A DNA stretch of 64,000 nucleotides from Okapia johnstoni (Eukaryota > Chordata > Mammalia > Artiodactyla > Giraffidae): positions 24,526,001 through 24,590,000 of the forward strand of contig CM044314.1 in assembly GCA_024291935.2 (NCBI GenBank), read 5' to 3'. Both the position numbers and the translations under genes were made by a program. Positions 23,975 to 36,684 of this stretch are shown one piece after another (the stretch's first letter is position 1; every line of letters begins with the position of its first letter). The notes beneath the pieces are model-generated. The model was not told where the DNA came from. It saw only the letters and a list, made by a program, of their open reading frames with translations, and did no database searches.

Positions 23975-24986
23975 CAGGGGTTCCCACCCCCAGGCCACAA
24001 ACCAGACCGTCTGTGGCCTGTTAGGAATCAAGTCGCACAGTGGTAGGTGAGCGGCAGGTGAGTGAGAGAAATTTTATCAGTTTTTATAGCTGCTCCTCAT
24101 TGTTCACATTACTGCCTGAGCTCTGCCTTTCAGACCAGCGGCGACATTAGATTCTCATAGGAGCGAGAACCCTACTGTGAACTGCACATGCAAGGGATCC
24201 ACGTTGCACGCTCCTTTTGAGAAGCCGATACCTGATGATCAGAGGCGGTGATGCTAGTGCTGGGGAGCAACTGCAAACACAGACTATCATTAGCAGAGAG
24301 GTTTGACTGCACAGAGACCATAATAAATCAATTGCTTGCAGACTTATGCCAAAACCCTATCAGTGAGCAGCAAGTGACAATTAAGCTGTGGCAAATGAGT
24401 TGACGTACTTCAGTTATACAGCTGCATCTGGTGGCAGGTTTCAGTCAGAATCTGACATTTATTTTAGTTCGTGTAGATCCCACCCATTATTTTATTTACC
24501 ACTTCTGTCCGTGCCTCTTTCCCAAACTGCGCACTTGTCTCAGTCACAATTTTTTTAAGCCCAGAAGCTAACCCTAGCCAAAATAAGAAAAAACAAATTT
24601 GCTGGGGAGTTTCTTTGAAGGGGGAAGACCCAATGATGAGATGGCAGAAGGGAATAGGACTGCCAACAAAAACAAAGCTACATTTAAAAGAAAATACCAA
24701 GAGTCCTACTTAAATTATAGGTTCATTGCAACAGGAAGTTCACATTCTTCAAGCCTGCTTTGTATAACATGTAGTGGCCGGCTATCCAAAGAAGCTATAA
24801 AACCCTCAAAATTGTTTTGCCACATGGAGACCGAGCACTCTGCATTAAAAGATAAGTCTTTGGAGTTTTTCAAAAGAAAAAAAAAATGTGAGCATGAAGA
24901 ACAGAGCAATTATTGAAGGCCATCACTTCATCAAATGTGTCTGCACTGACAGCATCATTCTTAGCGGAAATAAAAGATGCTACTCC

Positions 24987-25125
24987 TTGAGTGACTCAAT
25001 GGACATGGGTTTGGGTGGACTCCGGGAGTTGGTGATGGACAGGGAGGCCTGGTGTGCTGTGGTTCATGGGGTTGCAAAGAGTCGGACACAACTGAGCGAC
25101 TGAACTGAACTGAACTGATTTAGGT
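24987..25125 (+). mobile_element. BovB 3' end fragment inside the hAT element
   Basis: It starts TTGAGTGACTCAATGGACAT and ends with the CTGAACTGAACTGAACTGA tail. It splits the transposase relic after the BED finger region. Confidence 0.85.
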
Positions 25126-25369
25126 ACAGTTGTTAGAGAGGATTAATGAGTCACTGTGGTATGCAACCCAGGTTAACAAGTCTACCAATGTTGACAGCTA
25201 GGCAAGAACACTTGTTTTTGTGCAGTTTCTCAGGAGGATGTGCATGAGGATATGTTATGTGCCCTTTAGTTGCAAACGAACACCACAGCTGCAGAACTAT
25301 TCAAGTCTTTGACTGATTATGTATTAGGAAAACTGAATTGGTCATTTTGTGTCTGTATTTGCACAGACA

Positions 25370-25505
25370 GATGGAGTAGAAAATGGCAACCCACTCCAGT
25401 ATTCTTGCCTGGGAATCTCATGGATAGAGAAGCCTGGCAGGCTATGGCCCATGGGATTGCAAAGAGCTGGACACAATTGAGTGACTAAGCAATCATGCAT
25501 GCATG
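25370..25505 (+). mobile_element. Bov-A/ART2-type SINE inside the hAT element
   Basis: The body AAAATGGCAACCCACTCCAG ... GGACACAATTGAGTGACTAA is followed by ATGCATGCATGC. It separates two transposase-derived stretches. Confidence 0.85.
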
Positions 25506-26306
25506 CACAAACAGAATGGCTGGATGGCTTTCTGGTTTCACTACTATGGTCAAAAAGGTCACTTCTTAATGTGAGCCTACGCATTGTGTCATGCATAAAG
25601 AAATACTATCTAGCTGAAAAATGTCACCTGAACTTAACAATGTTTTTCAGGATGTGATTAAAATTATCAACCATATGAAAATACATGCTCTTAACTCACA
25701 TCACACACCTCTGTGAGGAGATAGACACAGAGCACACGTCTTCTCTTAAACACAAATGTGAGATGGTTTTCTAAAGGTAGATCACTGGCTCGAGTTTTTG
25801 AGTTATGAGAGCTTTTCCAAATAATTCTTTTAGAAAAATGGTCACCACTGGCAGCATATTTCACTGACACAGAATGGACCACAAAACTTGCTCACTTGTG
25901 TGACATATTCAACCTGCTCAATGAACTCAATCTGTCCCTTCAGGAGAGCATGCCAACTTGTTCAAGTCACCAGATAAAGCGGCTACATTCAAAGTCAAAC
26001 AGGAGTTATGGGGTGAAAAGTTTGGTTTTTTGTTTTGGGTGTGTTTTTTTTTAACATGTTTCAAACATTAGCAGAGATTTTGAAAGAGATTGAACCAGGG
26101 GCTTCTTTCTCCCAAATGGTGCATGATCACCTATCTCAGCTTTCAAAAGGGTTTGAGCATTATTTCCCAACCACAAGTGATCCTCAAACTGGGAAGGAAT
26201 GGATCTGCAGCCCATTTGTGAATAAACCAGGTGAATTGACTTTGGCCATGCTAGAAGAGGATCAGTTGCTTGAGATCACAAATGACAGTGGCCTTAAAAG
26301 TATGTT

Positions 26307-27248
26307 AGGGGAAGTTAAGGGCTCTGGCCAGCATGTGGGGATGAGAGGATCCCTGAGCCAGGCACGTCTCTGCTTCTCTGGGGGCACAGCATGGATGATG
26401 GCCTGTAGAGCCCCAGGTGTGCAGGTGGTGAGCTTAGGTGGCAGCAGCTCATCAGAGCACCTGGACGCATTGGTGAAGGACAAGGTGGTGGTCTTCCTCA
26501 AGGGGATGCCAGAGCAGCCCCAGTGCCGCTTCAGCAATGCCGTGGTACAGATCCCACAACCTACAATGTGCTAGACGACCCCCAGTTCCCACAAGGCATT
26601 CAATACTATTCCAACCAGCCCACCATCCCACAAGTTTACCTCAACTGCAAGTTCACAGGGGAGGCTGTGACATTCTTCTGCAGATGCACCAGAACCGGGG
26701 ACCAGGTGGAAGAACTGAAAAAGCTGGGGATCTGCTCTGCCCTTTTAGATGAAACTGAAGACCAGGACTCAAAGTGAGGGTGACTGAGCCAGGAGCCACT
26801 GGTGTCAGAATCACACTGCCAGAGAAGCCTTACCAATTCTGGTCTTCACTCTTCAGATGACTCCTTGCACTGATACCTCCAGTGTATAAGCAACTGGGGG
26901 ATTTTAGTGTGTCTGATGTTTGGGCAAGGAATATCCTATCACAAATGTAATTGTAACCACTAGACTGTCATAATCAATGATGTATTCTAAGATTGCTGTA
27001 AACAAAATTCCTTCTTATGTTGTTCTTTGCTCTTTGCCTGATTCAGGAGTAAACCTAGGAGCTTTTGAATCATTGTCATTATTCAGGACATACTTGCAGA
27101 GGCAAGTATGTCAGTCTGCAAAGATAATTTATACCCCCTCCCCAGTTTTTTGTAACTTGTTCTGTTAAGAAAAATAATGGACAAGGAAGACAATGAGATA
27201 ACTGGGGTGCTTTTTTTAAAAATAAACTGCCCACCCGGGGGGGGGGGG
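26307..27248 (+). pseudogene. GLRX5: Processed pseudogene of GLRX5 (mitochondrial monothiol glutaredoxin)
   Basis: From about 26341 the translation follows GLRX5: [19 protein letters not shown], then [14 protein letters not shown], then after a deletion of roughly ten codons [20 protein letters not shown] and TIPQVYLN, and after two compensating one-base shifts VEELKKLGICSALLDE up to QDSK and a TGA near 26775. Functional GLRX5 takes part in iron-sulphur cluster assembly in mitochondria and needs the CGFS motif; here it reads CRFS. There is no intron. AATAAA is at 27221-27226. The copy is flanked by a 9-bp duplication, AAGTATGTT, at 26298-26306 and 27249-27257, as expected for L1-mediated retroposition. 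The tail position holds 12 G instead of A. It is non-functional. Confidence 0.9.
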
Positions 27249-27720
27249 AAGTATGTTTGAGACAACTTCAAATCTCTATACATTCTGGATTAAAGTCAAG
27301 ACAGAATATACTGAGATTGCCACAAAAGCACTGAAAAGCCTGCTTCCATTTCCAACATCCTATCCTTGTGAAGCAGGGCTTTCTGCAGTGACAGCGACCA
27401 AAACAAGATCGTGGAGTAGACTGGACATAAGCAACACACTTTCAGGTGTCTCTGTCTCCCATCACCCCCAGAGAGGATCATCTAGTTGCAGGAAAACAAG
27501 CTCAGGGTTCCCACTGATTCTACATTATGGTGAGTTGTATAATTATTTCATTATATATCACAATGTAATAATAGAAATAAAGTGCATAGTAAAGTGTAAT
27601 GTGTTTAAATCATCCTGAAACCATCCCCCACTCAGCCTGTGAAAAAACTGTCTTCCACAAAACTGGTGCCAAAAAGATTGGGCACTGCTGTTTTAAAGGT
27701 TTAATAATATTCCATTGTGT

Positions 27721-27925
27721 ACAGGCATACCTTGGAGATACTGCACGTGTGGTTGCAGCCCACAAAAATAAAGTGAATATTGCAACAAAACACTCCACAT
27801 GAATTTTTGGGTTCCCCAGTGCATATTAAAGATATGTTTATACAATATTGTAGCCTGTTAATATGCAATAGAATTATGTCTGAAAAACCAATGTACATAC
27901 CGTAATTTTAAAAAAAACAGCTTAG
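27721..27925 (+). mobile_element. Possible Tigger-like DNA transposon fragment
   Basis: CAGGCATACCTTGGAGATAC with later AATTTTTGGGTTCCCCAGTG and GTACATACCGTAATTT resembles ends of TcMar-Tigger elements as I recall them. There are no firm boundaries. Confidence 0.4.
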
Positions 27926-28254
27926 TTTCAGTAGTCTTTCCTTTTGTATTTCTAGTCTTTTTCATTTATAGCTGCCTTAATTTTTATTTCCTTCTTTCTG
28001 ATAACATTCAGCTTAATTCATTGTTTAGTTCCTTGATGTTCTTGTTGTTGTTGTTAGGTTGCTTGAGAGCTTTCTTGTTTCTTAATGTATACTATTATCA
28101 TTATAAACTTGCTTTCTAGAACTTCTCATAAGTTTTAGTATGTTGTATTTCATTTTTATTTGTCTCAAAATATCTTTCCAATTTCCTTTTTATTTCTCTT
28201 TTAACCCTTTTGTCATTCAGGAACATGTTTTCTTAATCTCCATATATTTGTGAT

Positions 28255-28469
28255 GGGCTTCCCTAGTGGTTCAGCAGTAAAGAATCTACCTGTAATGTAG
28301 GAGACATGTATCTGATTCCTAGATCAGGAATATCCCCTGGATAAGGAAATGGCAACCCACTCCAGTTATTATTGCCTGAGAAATCTCATGAACAGAGGAG
28401 CCTGCCAGGCTACAGTTCATGGGGTCGCAAGAGTTGGACATGACTTAGCAACTAAACAACAAAAACAAC
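28255..28469 (+). mobile_element. Bov-tA SINE inside L1
   Basis: The head is GGGCTTCCCTAGTGGTTCAG and the tail ACAACAAAAACAAC. The duplication ATTTGTGAT at 28246-28254 and 28470-28478 flanks it. Confidence 0.92.
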
Positions 28470-28959
28470 ATTTGTGATATGTCTGGCTTTCCTACTGTTA
28501 TGGATATCATATCATTGTGGTTGGAAAAGAAAGTTAGAGTAATTTCAATTATATTAAATTTGTTAAGACTTGTTTTGTGACCTAACACATTATCTATCAT
28601 GGTAAGCATTCCATGTATGCTTGAGAAGAATGTGTATTCCAGGAGTATTGGATGAAATGTTCTGCATATGTCTGTTAGGTTCATCTGATCTGATGTGTAG
28701 TTTAAGTCCAATATTTCCTTATTGATTTTCTTTGGGGATGTTCTGTCCATTGTTGAAAGTTGGGTATTGAAGTCCCACAGTATTACATTGCTGCCTATTT
28801 CCTGCTTTAAGTCAGGAAATAATATTTGCTTTCTATATTTAGGGTACTCTGATGTTGGATGAATAAAAATTTATAATTCTATTAATATGTCCTCTTTGTA
28901 AATTTATTCTTTATTATTATGTAATGATCTTGTCTCTTACTACAGTGTTTGACTTCAAG

Positions 28960-29003
28960 TCTATATAATTATAGCTATCAAATCTATATAATTATAGCTA
29001 TCA
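28960..29003 (+). repeat. Short tandem duplication in L1
   Basis: TCTATATAATTATAGCTATC occurs twice in tandem. Confidence 0.85.
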
Positions 29004-29167
29004 CTGCTTTCTTTTATTTCTCATTACAATAGTGTATCTTTTTCCATGCCTTTACTGTTATTAAAGTTGAAGTGAGACTCTTGTTATCATTGTACAGTTG
29101 GGTCTTGTTTTTTAATTCATAAAACAACTCTAAATTTTTTAATGGAAGAATTTAATCCATTTGCATA

Positions 29168-29756
29168 CAGAGGAATTACTGATCACTGCTGATGGTGATT
29201 GCAGCCATGAAATTAAAAGACACTTACTCCTTGGAAGGAAAGTTATGACCAACCTAGATAGCATATTTAAAAGCAGAGACATTACTTTGCCAACAAAGGT
29301 CAGTCTAGTCAAGGCTATGGTTTTTCCAGTGGTCATGTACGGATGTGAGAGTTGGACGGTGAAGAAAGCTGAGTGCCGAAGAATTGATGCTTTTGAACTG
29401 TGGTGTTGGAGAAGACTCTTGAGAGTCCCTTGCACTGCAAGAAGATCCAACCAGTCCATCCTAAAGGAGATCAGTCCTGGGTGTTCATTGGAAGGACTGA
29501 TGTTGAAGCTGCAACTCCAATACTTTGGCCACCTCGTGTGAAGAGTTGACTCATTGGAAAATACCCTAATGCTGGGGAGGATTGGGGGCAGGAGGAGAAG
29601 GGGACGACAGAGGATGAGATGGTTGGATGGCATCACCGACTCAATGGACATGGGTTTGGGTAAACTCCAAGAGTTGGTGATGGACAGGGAGGCCTGGCGT
29701 GCTGCAATTCAGGGGGTTGCAGAGTCGGACACGACTGAGCGACTGAACTGAACTGA
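29168..29756 (+). mobile_element. BovB 3' piece inserted in L1
   Basis: This contains the BovB segment from ATCACTGCTGATGGTGATTG to the tail GACTGAACTGAACTGAAA. The flanks on both sides are antisense L1, so it is a secondary insertion. Confidence 0.88.
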
Positions 29757-31359
29757 AAGGTTTTTGATTCTTTGTTATCAAGAGGCTTACATACGTCTTA
29801 TATTTATGACAGGCTAAGATGATAAGCTTAATTTTGAAAATTAATACATACAAAAGATCTACATTTTTACACTCTCTTCATTTTATGCTTTTGATGTCAC
29901 AATTTACATCTTTTTATATTGTGTATTTATTAACAAAGTATTGCAGTTATAGTTGTTCTTGTATTTTAACCTTTAAAGTTTTAAGAGATTTAACCATTAC
30001 CATCACAATATCATTCTGAATTTAACTATTTATTTGCCCATGAGCTTTATACTTTCATATGCTTTCCTGTTCCTAACTTACATGCTTTCATTTCAGATTA
30101 AAGAATTCCCTTTAACAACTTTCATATAAGCTCCTTCAGCTTTTGTTTGTTTAAGAAAATTCTCTGTCTCTCCAATTCTGAAGCACAAGTTTACTGGGTA
30201 GAGTGTTCTTAGCAGTTTTTTTTTTTTTAATCATCCCATTCCCAATGGCCGGAACATTCCTGCTGAAAAATCTAATAGGCTTAATGAGGATTCCCTTGTA
30301 TAAAGTCACTTTTCTCTTGTTGCTTTTAAGATTCTCTCTTTAATAATTTCATTATAGTGTGTCTCAGGGCAGATCTCTTTGAATTAATCTTGTTTGAAGT
30401 TTTTTGGACTTCCTTAATCTGGATATCTCTTTATTTTTCCATATTAAGGGAGTTTTCAGGCACTATTTCTTTGAATATGCTTTCTGCCCTTTCTCTCTTT
30501 TTCTTTCCTGAAGACCTAGAATACATACATTGGTTCACAAAATGGTGACCCTTAAGTTATCTTTGCTTTCTTCCATTCTTTCTTTTTGCTCTTTTGACTG
30601 GATGATTTCCATTGCCTTGTCTGATTCTTTCTTCCACTTGATCTAGTCTACTTATGAACATCTCTGTTGAGTTCTTCATTTATTGTGTTTTTCATGTCTA
30701 TGATTTATGTTTGGTACTGTTTAAAAACATTTTCTGTCTTTTTGTTGAAATTCATACCTTGTTCATGCATTCTTCTCCTGACCTCAATAAGCATCTTTAT
30801 TACCATTATTTTGAACTCTCTATTGGGTAAAACACTTACTTCTACTTCATTAAGGTGAGTTCCTAGAGATTTGTTATTTTGTTTGAAACATCCTCTTTTT
30901 TTTACTTTACTTGATTTTCTGTGTTGGTTTCTGTATAAAACAGCCACTTTTTCCAGTATTGACACATTGGCCTTGTGTAGGAGATGAACCCCATAATCAG
31001 CCTGGCCTGAGCTCCTGATTGTCTCTAAAAGTTCTGTGATCAAATCCTGTCTTTTTCCTTAGTGGCTTCCCATAGTTGAGAGTGTGCCAATACTCATCAG
31101 TGTCCGCAAAGATGTGGGAAACATTCTTATGCCTGTTTAGGCTCCTGGACACTTTAACTCCCTGATGCAGGTTAATTGGAAGCCCAATTATCAGGCAGGA
31201 ACTGGGAAAATCAGGACATTATATATGCAGTCTATCATTTATCAAGAAGAATCCAGGAATTGGGCATTTTTGCTTATTTACTTTTTGCTGAACCAGGGGG
31301 AATGATTGCTGCAAGTGCTTTTGTGTCCAAATAAAATAGCCTTTGATTTTAGTGGTCCC

Positions 31360-32140
31360 AGGGACTCATGAATGATGAGCCCTATCAGCTCCCAGAGCTA
31401 CATGATTTGGGGGCTAGTCCCTTGGGTGGTAGTTGAAAATTGGGGTGTGAGATGTGTGGACAAGCTTTCAGGAGTGAAAATGAACACTTGGTCTTACTGT
31501 TGGAGCTGAAGGAGATAGCCCACCAGCTTTACCAGGCTTACAGGAGGATCCCTCCTGTAAGTCAGCTCCTTACATGCAGACTGACTAGAAGCCAGAACCA
31601 CCGGCAGCCGCTAAAAAAATATACAAATTCCTTCCAGGGGCTAACTGGGAGATGGGCATTTTTGTTTTCTCCCTTCATGCTGAGCCTGGGTGTATAAACT
31701 ACAGGGAGTCTTCCAGCGTCCTTTCAAAAACTGTTTCTTTGCTACAGTACTGTAGGATTCATGAATGTAAACTCCATTGGCTTTCAGAGGTAGGTTATTT
31801 TGGAGTCTATCTCTCAGGTGGCAGTTTTAAAAGTCAGGATTGTAAACATGTAGAAAGTTCCTTCTAGGGACATGCAGGAGACATGCAAGATGGGGGGAGA
31901 GGGCAGGGTAAGTACCCACTGGCTCTTTGAGGCTCTGGGGAGGATTCAGCTCAAATGCAATCTGCTCCCTCTGCCCTAAGCTTGAGGAAATAGCCACAGG
32001 GAGTGCTCAAGCATCTAATAACAATTGCTTCTTTGTTTGCTATAACACTGTGGGACTTGTGAATGGAAGCCCTTTGGTCCCCAGAGCTAGATGATTTGAG
32101 CGCCCATCCCTCAGGTGGCAGGCTTAAAATGTGGGGCATT
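31360..32140 (-). repeat. Three diverged repeats in the L1 5' UTR-like region
   Basis: Related blocks of about 95 bp occur near 31360-31450, 31745-31850 and 32045-32140, each with a CAT/TGTGAATG core, CCAGAGCTA(C/G)ATGATTTG or a variant, and CTCAGGTGGCAG or TTGGGTGGTAG. I read them as tandem L1 promoter units. Confidence 0.55.
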
Positions 32141-32539
32141 AGAAATGTGCCCAAACACTTTACTGATCAAGAAGGGGCTGGGAGTTGATGGTTTCAGAAA
32201 GATTATAAGGCATTATTCTGGGGTGGGGTTTATAGTGAGTATCTCGTCCTTCACTATACATTTTCATGTGGATATTTTCTCAGTTGCCCAATGTGTAGGA
32301 GCCACTCAAGCAATTTCTAAATTTCTCTCAGAGGGAACTGCTCTGTGTGTAGCTGTAAATTCAGTGCATCCATGGAAGGAGGGGAATTCAGGAGTCTCTT
32401 GTGTCACAATCTTGAGGTACCTGTTGATCTTTTCTCAGAACCAACTCTTGGTTTCATTGACTTCTGTTATTGTTTTTCTGTTTTGTTTGTGTATGCCGTA
32501 TTATTTCTTATTTTTTCCCATCTGCTGGCCTTGGATTAA

Positions 32540-35500
32540 GTATTTTCTACTTTGTTATGGCATACTGTTTTCCATAGTGGCTGCACTAACTTACATTCCC
32601 ACCTACACTATAGGAGGGTTCCCTTTTCTCCACATCACCTCCAGAAGTTGCTATTTGTAGACATTTTAATAATGGTTATTCTGGGTGGTGTGAGGTGGTA
32701 TGTCATTGTAGTTTTAGTTAGAATTTCTCTAATAATTTGTGATGTTGAGCATCTTTTTATGTATTTTTAGACCATCTGTGTATCTTTGGAGAAATATCTC
32801 TTTAGATCTTTTGCCCATTTTTTGATTGGGTTGTATTTTTGATGTTGAACAGCATGAGTTATTTGTTATCTTTTGGAGATTAATCCCTTGTTGGTTGCTT
32901 CATTTGCAAATATTTTCTCCCATTCTGAGAGTTGTCTTTTCATTTTGTTTACAGTCTGCTGTATAAAAGCTTTTAAGTTTAACTAGGTCCCATTTGCTTT
33001 TATTTTCATTACTCTAGGAGGTGGGTCAAAAAAAGATCTCGCTATGATTTATATCAAACAGTGTCCTGCCTGTGTTTTCCTCTAAGAGTTTTACAGTATC
33101 CAGCCTTAAATTTAGATCTTTAATCCATCTTGAGTTTACTTTTGTGTATGGTATTAGGGAATGTTCTGATTTCATTCTTTTACATGGAGCTTTCCAGTTT
33201 TCCCAGCACCATTTATTGAAGAGACTTTTTTTTCTCATTTATATGCTTGCCTCCTTTGTCATAGATTAGGTGACCGTAGATGTGTGGGTTTACCTCTGGG
33301 CTTTCTATCTTGTTCCATTGATTTATTTCTGTCTTTGTGCCAATACAAAATAATTTTGATTACTGTAGCTTTGTAGTATCACCTGAGGACAGGAAGCCTG
33401 ATTCTTCCAGCTCCATTTTTCTTTCTCAAGATTACTTTGGCTATTTGGGTTCTTTTGTGTTTCCCTACATATTATAAATTTTTTGTTCTAATGCTGCTAA
33501 AAAATGCCATTGGTAATTTGATAGGGATTGCACTTGTATTTGTAGATTGCTTTGGATCGTGTAGTCATTTTGACAATATTAATTCTCCTAACCCAAGAAC
33601 ATGGTATATCTCTCGACCTATTTGTCATCTTTGATTTCTTTCATCAGTATCTTATGGTTTTCTGAACACAGGTATTTTATTCTTTTTGATGCAATGGTAA
33701 ATGAGATTGTTTCCTTAATTTCTTTTTCTGATGTTTCATTGTTAGTGTATAGGATTGCAAGGGATTTCTGTGTATTAAATTTGTATCCTGAGACGTTACT
33801 AAATTCATTAATTAGCTCTAGTAATTTTCTGGTGGCATCTTTAGGGTTTTCTATGTATAATATAAGTACATCTGCAAACAGTGAGAGGTTACTTCTTTTC
33901 TAATCTGGATGCCTTTTATTTCTTTTTCATTTCTGATTGCTGTGGCTAGGACTTCCAAAACTAGATTGATAATAGTCTTGTGCTTTCTCTGCATCTATAG
34001 ATATGATCATATGTTTCTGGGTTTTTTCCAGTTTGTTAATATGGTGTATCACATTGACTGATTTGCATATATTGAAGTATCCTTACATCCCTGGGATAAA
34101 CCCATTTGATCATGGTAAATGATCCTTTTAATGTGTTGTTGGCTTCTGTTCGCTAGTATTTTGTTGAGGATTTTTGCATCTATGCTCATCATAGATGAAA
34201 CTGATCTGTAATTTTCTTTTTTTTATGGTATCTTTATCTGGTTTTGGAATCAGGGTGATATTGGCCTCAAAGACTGAGTTTTGGAGTGTTTGTCACTCTG
34301 CAATTGTTTGGAATAGTTTGAGCAGGATAGGTGTTATCTCTTCTCTAAATGTTTGATAGAATTTGCCTGTGAAGCCATTTGGCCCTGGACTTTTGTTAGC
34401 TGGAAGATTTTTTATCAGAGTTTCAATCTCAGTGCTTGTGACTGGTCTGTTCATATTTTCCATTTCTTCCTTGTTCGGTCTTGGAAGGTTGTACTTTCTG
34501 GGAATTTGTCCATTTCTTCCAGGTTGTCTATTTTATTGGCATATAGTTGCTTGTAGTAGTCTCTTATTATCCTTTGTATTTCTGCCTTTTCTGTTGTGAC
34601 TTCTTTTTCATTTCTAATTTTATTGTCTTCTCCCTTTTTGCCTCAATGAGTCTGGCTAATGGTTTGTCAATATTGTTTATCATCTCAAAGAACTGGCTTT
34701 AGATCTATTGATCTTTGTTAATGTTTCCTTCATCATTTATTCCTGCTCTGATATTTATGATTTCTTTCCTGATACTAACTTTGGGGTTTTTTGCTCTTCT
34801 TTTTCTAATTTCTTTAGGGTTTTGTTGTTTTTCTAGTTGCTTTAGGTATAAAGTTAGGTTGTCTATTTGATGTTTTTCTCATTTCCTGAGGTAGGCTTTT
34901 ATTGCTTAAACTTCCCTCTTAGCACTGCTTTTACTGCATCCCTTACGTTTTGAATTACAATGTTTTCATTGTCATTTGTTTTTCAGTATTTTTTTAATTT
35001 CCTCTTTGATTTCTTCAGTGACCACTTGATTATTTAGAAGTGTATTGTCTAGCCTCCATATGTTTGTGTTTTATATAGTCTTTTCCCCCCATTATTGATA
35101 TCTAATCTTATATTGTTGTGGTCAGAAAAAAATGCCTGATACAATTTCAATTTTCTTAAATTTACTAAGGCTTGATTTGTGACCTAAGATGTAACCTATC
35201 TTGGAGAACGTTCAATGTATACTTGAGAAAAAAATGTATTCTAGTTTTTGGATGGAATATATTGAAAACACCAATTAGGTTCTCTGGACCAATGTGTCAT
35301 TTAAGGCTTGTGTTTCCTTATTAATTTTCTGTCTGGATGATCTGTCCATTAGTGTGAGTAGGGTATTAAAGTCCCCCACTATGGTTATGTTACTGTCAAT
35401 TCCCCCTTTTAGCATTCCTGTGATAGCATTTGAGGTGCTCCTGTGCATATATAATTGTTATATCTTCTTCTTGGATTGATCCCTTGATCATTATGTAGTG

Positions 35501-36684
35501 TCCTTCATTATCTTTTGTGATGATCTTTATTTTAAAGTCAATTTTATCTGAGTATTGCTACTCTCCTCTTTTTTTGACTTTCATTTGCATGGAATATCTT
35601 TTTCCATTCCCTCACTTTCAGTCTGCATAGGTCCTTAGCTCTGAAACGGGTCTCTTGTAGACAGCATATATAGGAGTCTTGTTGTTGTCTTCATTCAGCC
35701 AGTCTGTGTCTTTTGGTTGGAACATTTAATCCATTTATGTTTAAGGTAATTCTTGGTATGTATGATCCTATTAGCATTTACTTTATGGGTTTGTGTTTGT
35801 TTTTGTAGGTCTTTTCTATTATGTGTCCCATCTAGAGAAGTTCCTCTAGCATTTGTTGTAAAGCTGGTTTTGTGGTGCTGAATTTGCTTAATTTTTGATT
35901 GTCTGTAAAGCTTTTGATTTCTCCATCAAATCCGAACAAAATCCTTGCTGGGTAATCTTGGTTGTAGGTATTTTCATTTCGTCACTCTAAGTACACCCCT
36001 TTTGCCTTGAACAGTTTCTGCTGAAATATCAGCTATTAACCTTATGGGTATTCCCTTGTATGCTATTTGTTCTTTCCCTTGCTGACTTTTAACATTTTTG
36101 CATTTAATTTTTGTTAGTTTAATATGTGTCTTGGCATGTGTCTCCTTGGGTATACCCTTTATAGGACTCTCTGGGTTTCCTGGACTTAAGCTAGCTGTTT
36201 CCTTTCTTATGTTAGATAAATTTTCAACTCTAATCTCAAATATTTTCTCATACCCTTTTTTTCTCCTGGGACCCATATAATTTGAATATTGGTGTACTTA
36301 ATGTTGTCCCAGAGGTCTCTGAGACTGTACTCATTTTTTTTCATTCTTTTTCCTTTATCCTATTCTGTTTATTTCCATCATTCTATCTTCCAGGTCACTT
36401 ATCTATCTGTTCTTCTGCCACATTCTGCTATTGGTTCCCTCTAATGTATTTTTTTAATTTCAGTCATTTTGTTGTTCATTGCTGATTGTCTGTTATTTCT
36501 TCTAGGTCCTTGCTAAACATGTCTTGTATCTCTTCAACCCCTAACTGTGTCTCCATTTTAATACCAAGACTTTGGATCATCTTTACTATCATTACTCTGA
36601 ATTCTTTTTCAGGTAGACTGCCCATTTTCTCTTCATCTGTTTGGTCTGGTGGGTTTTTACCATGCTCCTTTGTCTGTTGCATGT
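32540..36684 (-). mobile_element. L1 LINE, antisense, ORF1 start through ORF2
   Basis: The minus strand shows the ORF1 N-terminal part MGSLPEKEFRVMIVKMIQSL at about 36480-36640, then ORF2 text across 32.6-36.0 kb. The 5' end is cut by a BovB tail. Many stops make it inactive. Confidence 0.85.

Larger units (their letters stand above)
24599..27470 (+). pseudogene. hAT transposase relic, ZBED5/FAM200-like (broken)
   Basis: The N-terminal part at 24599-24916 contains a BED zinc finger: LCITC with two Cys, then CHMETEH with two His. Sequence related to the catalytic region is seen near 25270-25370 (AAELFKSLTDYVLGKLNWSF) and 25510-25950 with stops and shifts. The C-terminal dimerisation part is at 26050-26305 ([20 protein letters not shown]) and resumes at 27253-27450 (FPTSYPCEAGLSAVTATKTR) after the GLRX5 insertion. 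Relatives include ZBED5- and FAM200-like domesticated genes. Many frame breaks rule out a functional protein. Confidence 0.82.
23975..27690 (+). mobile_element. hAT-Charlie-type DNA transposon, degraded, with nested insertions
   Basis: The ends are CAGGGGTTCCCACCC on the left and GATTGGGCACTGCTG on the right, imperfect inverted repeats of the hAT type. The element is flanked by a perfect 8-bp duplication TTTTAAAG at 23967-23974 and 27691-27698, the length typical of hAT insertion. The interior holds transposase relics, the GLRX5 retrocopy and at least two SINE/BovB-tail insertions. Without those it would be about 2.5 kb. Removing it rejoins an antisense L1 fragment. Confidence 0.9.
27930..32540 (-). 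mobile_element. L1 LINE, antisense, degraded, nearly full span
   Basis: On the minus strand, ORF1-like sequence (SVLPNREFKIMVIKMLIEVR) is at 30705-31043 and an ORF2 endonuclease part (NLTDICRTFHPILLEYTFFS, VLGHKTSLNKF) at 28445-28750. A 5' UTR-like region with imperfect repeats lies at 31050-32460. A Bov-tA and a BovB piece are inserted in it. All frames are broken. Confidence 0.8.

Noticed and set aside
24599..24916. BED zinc-finger open frame as a domesticated gene
   Set aside because: The frame ends soon after the finger and the rest of the transposase is broken by stops and insertions.
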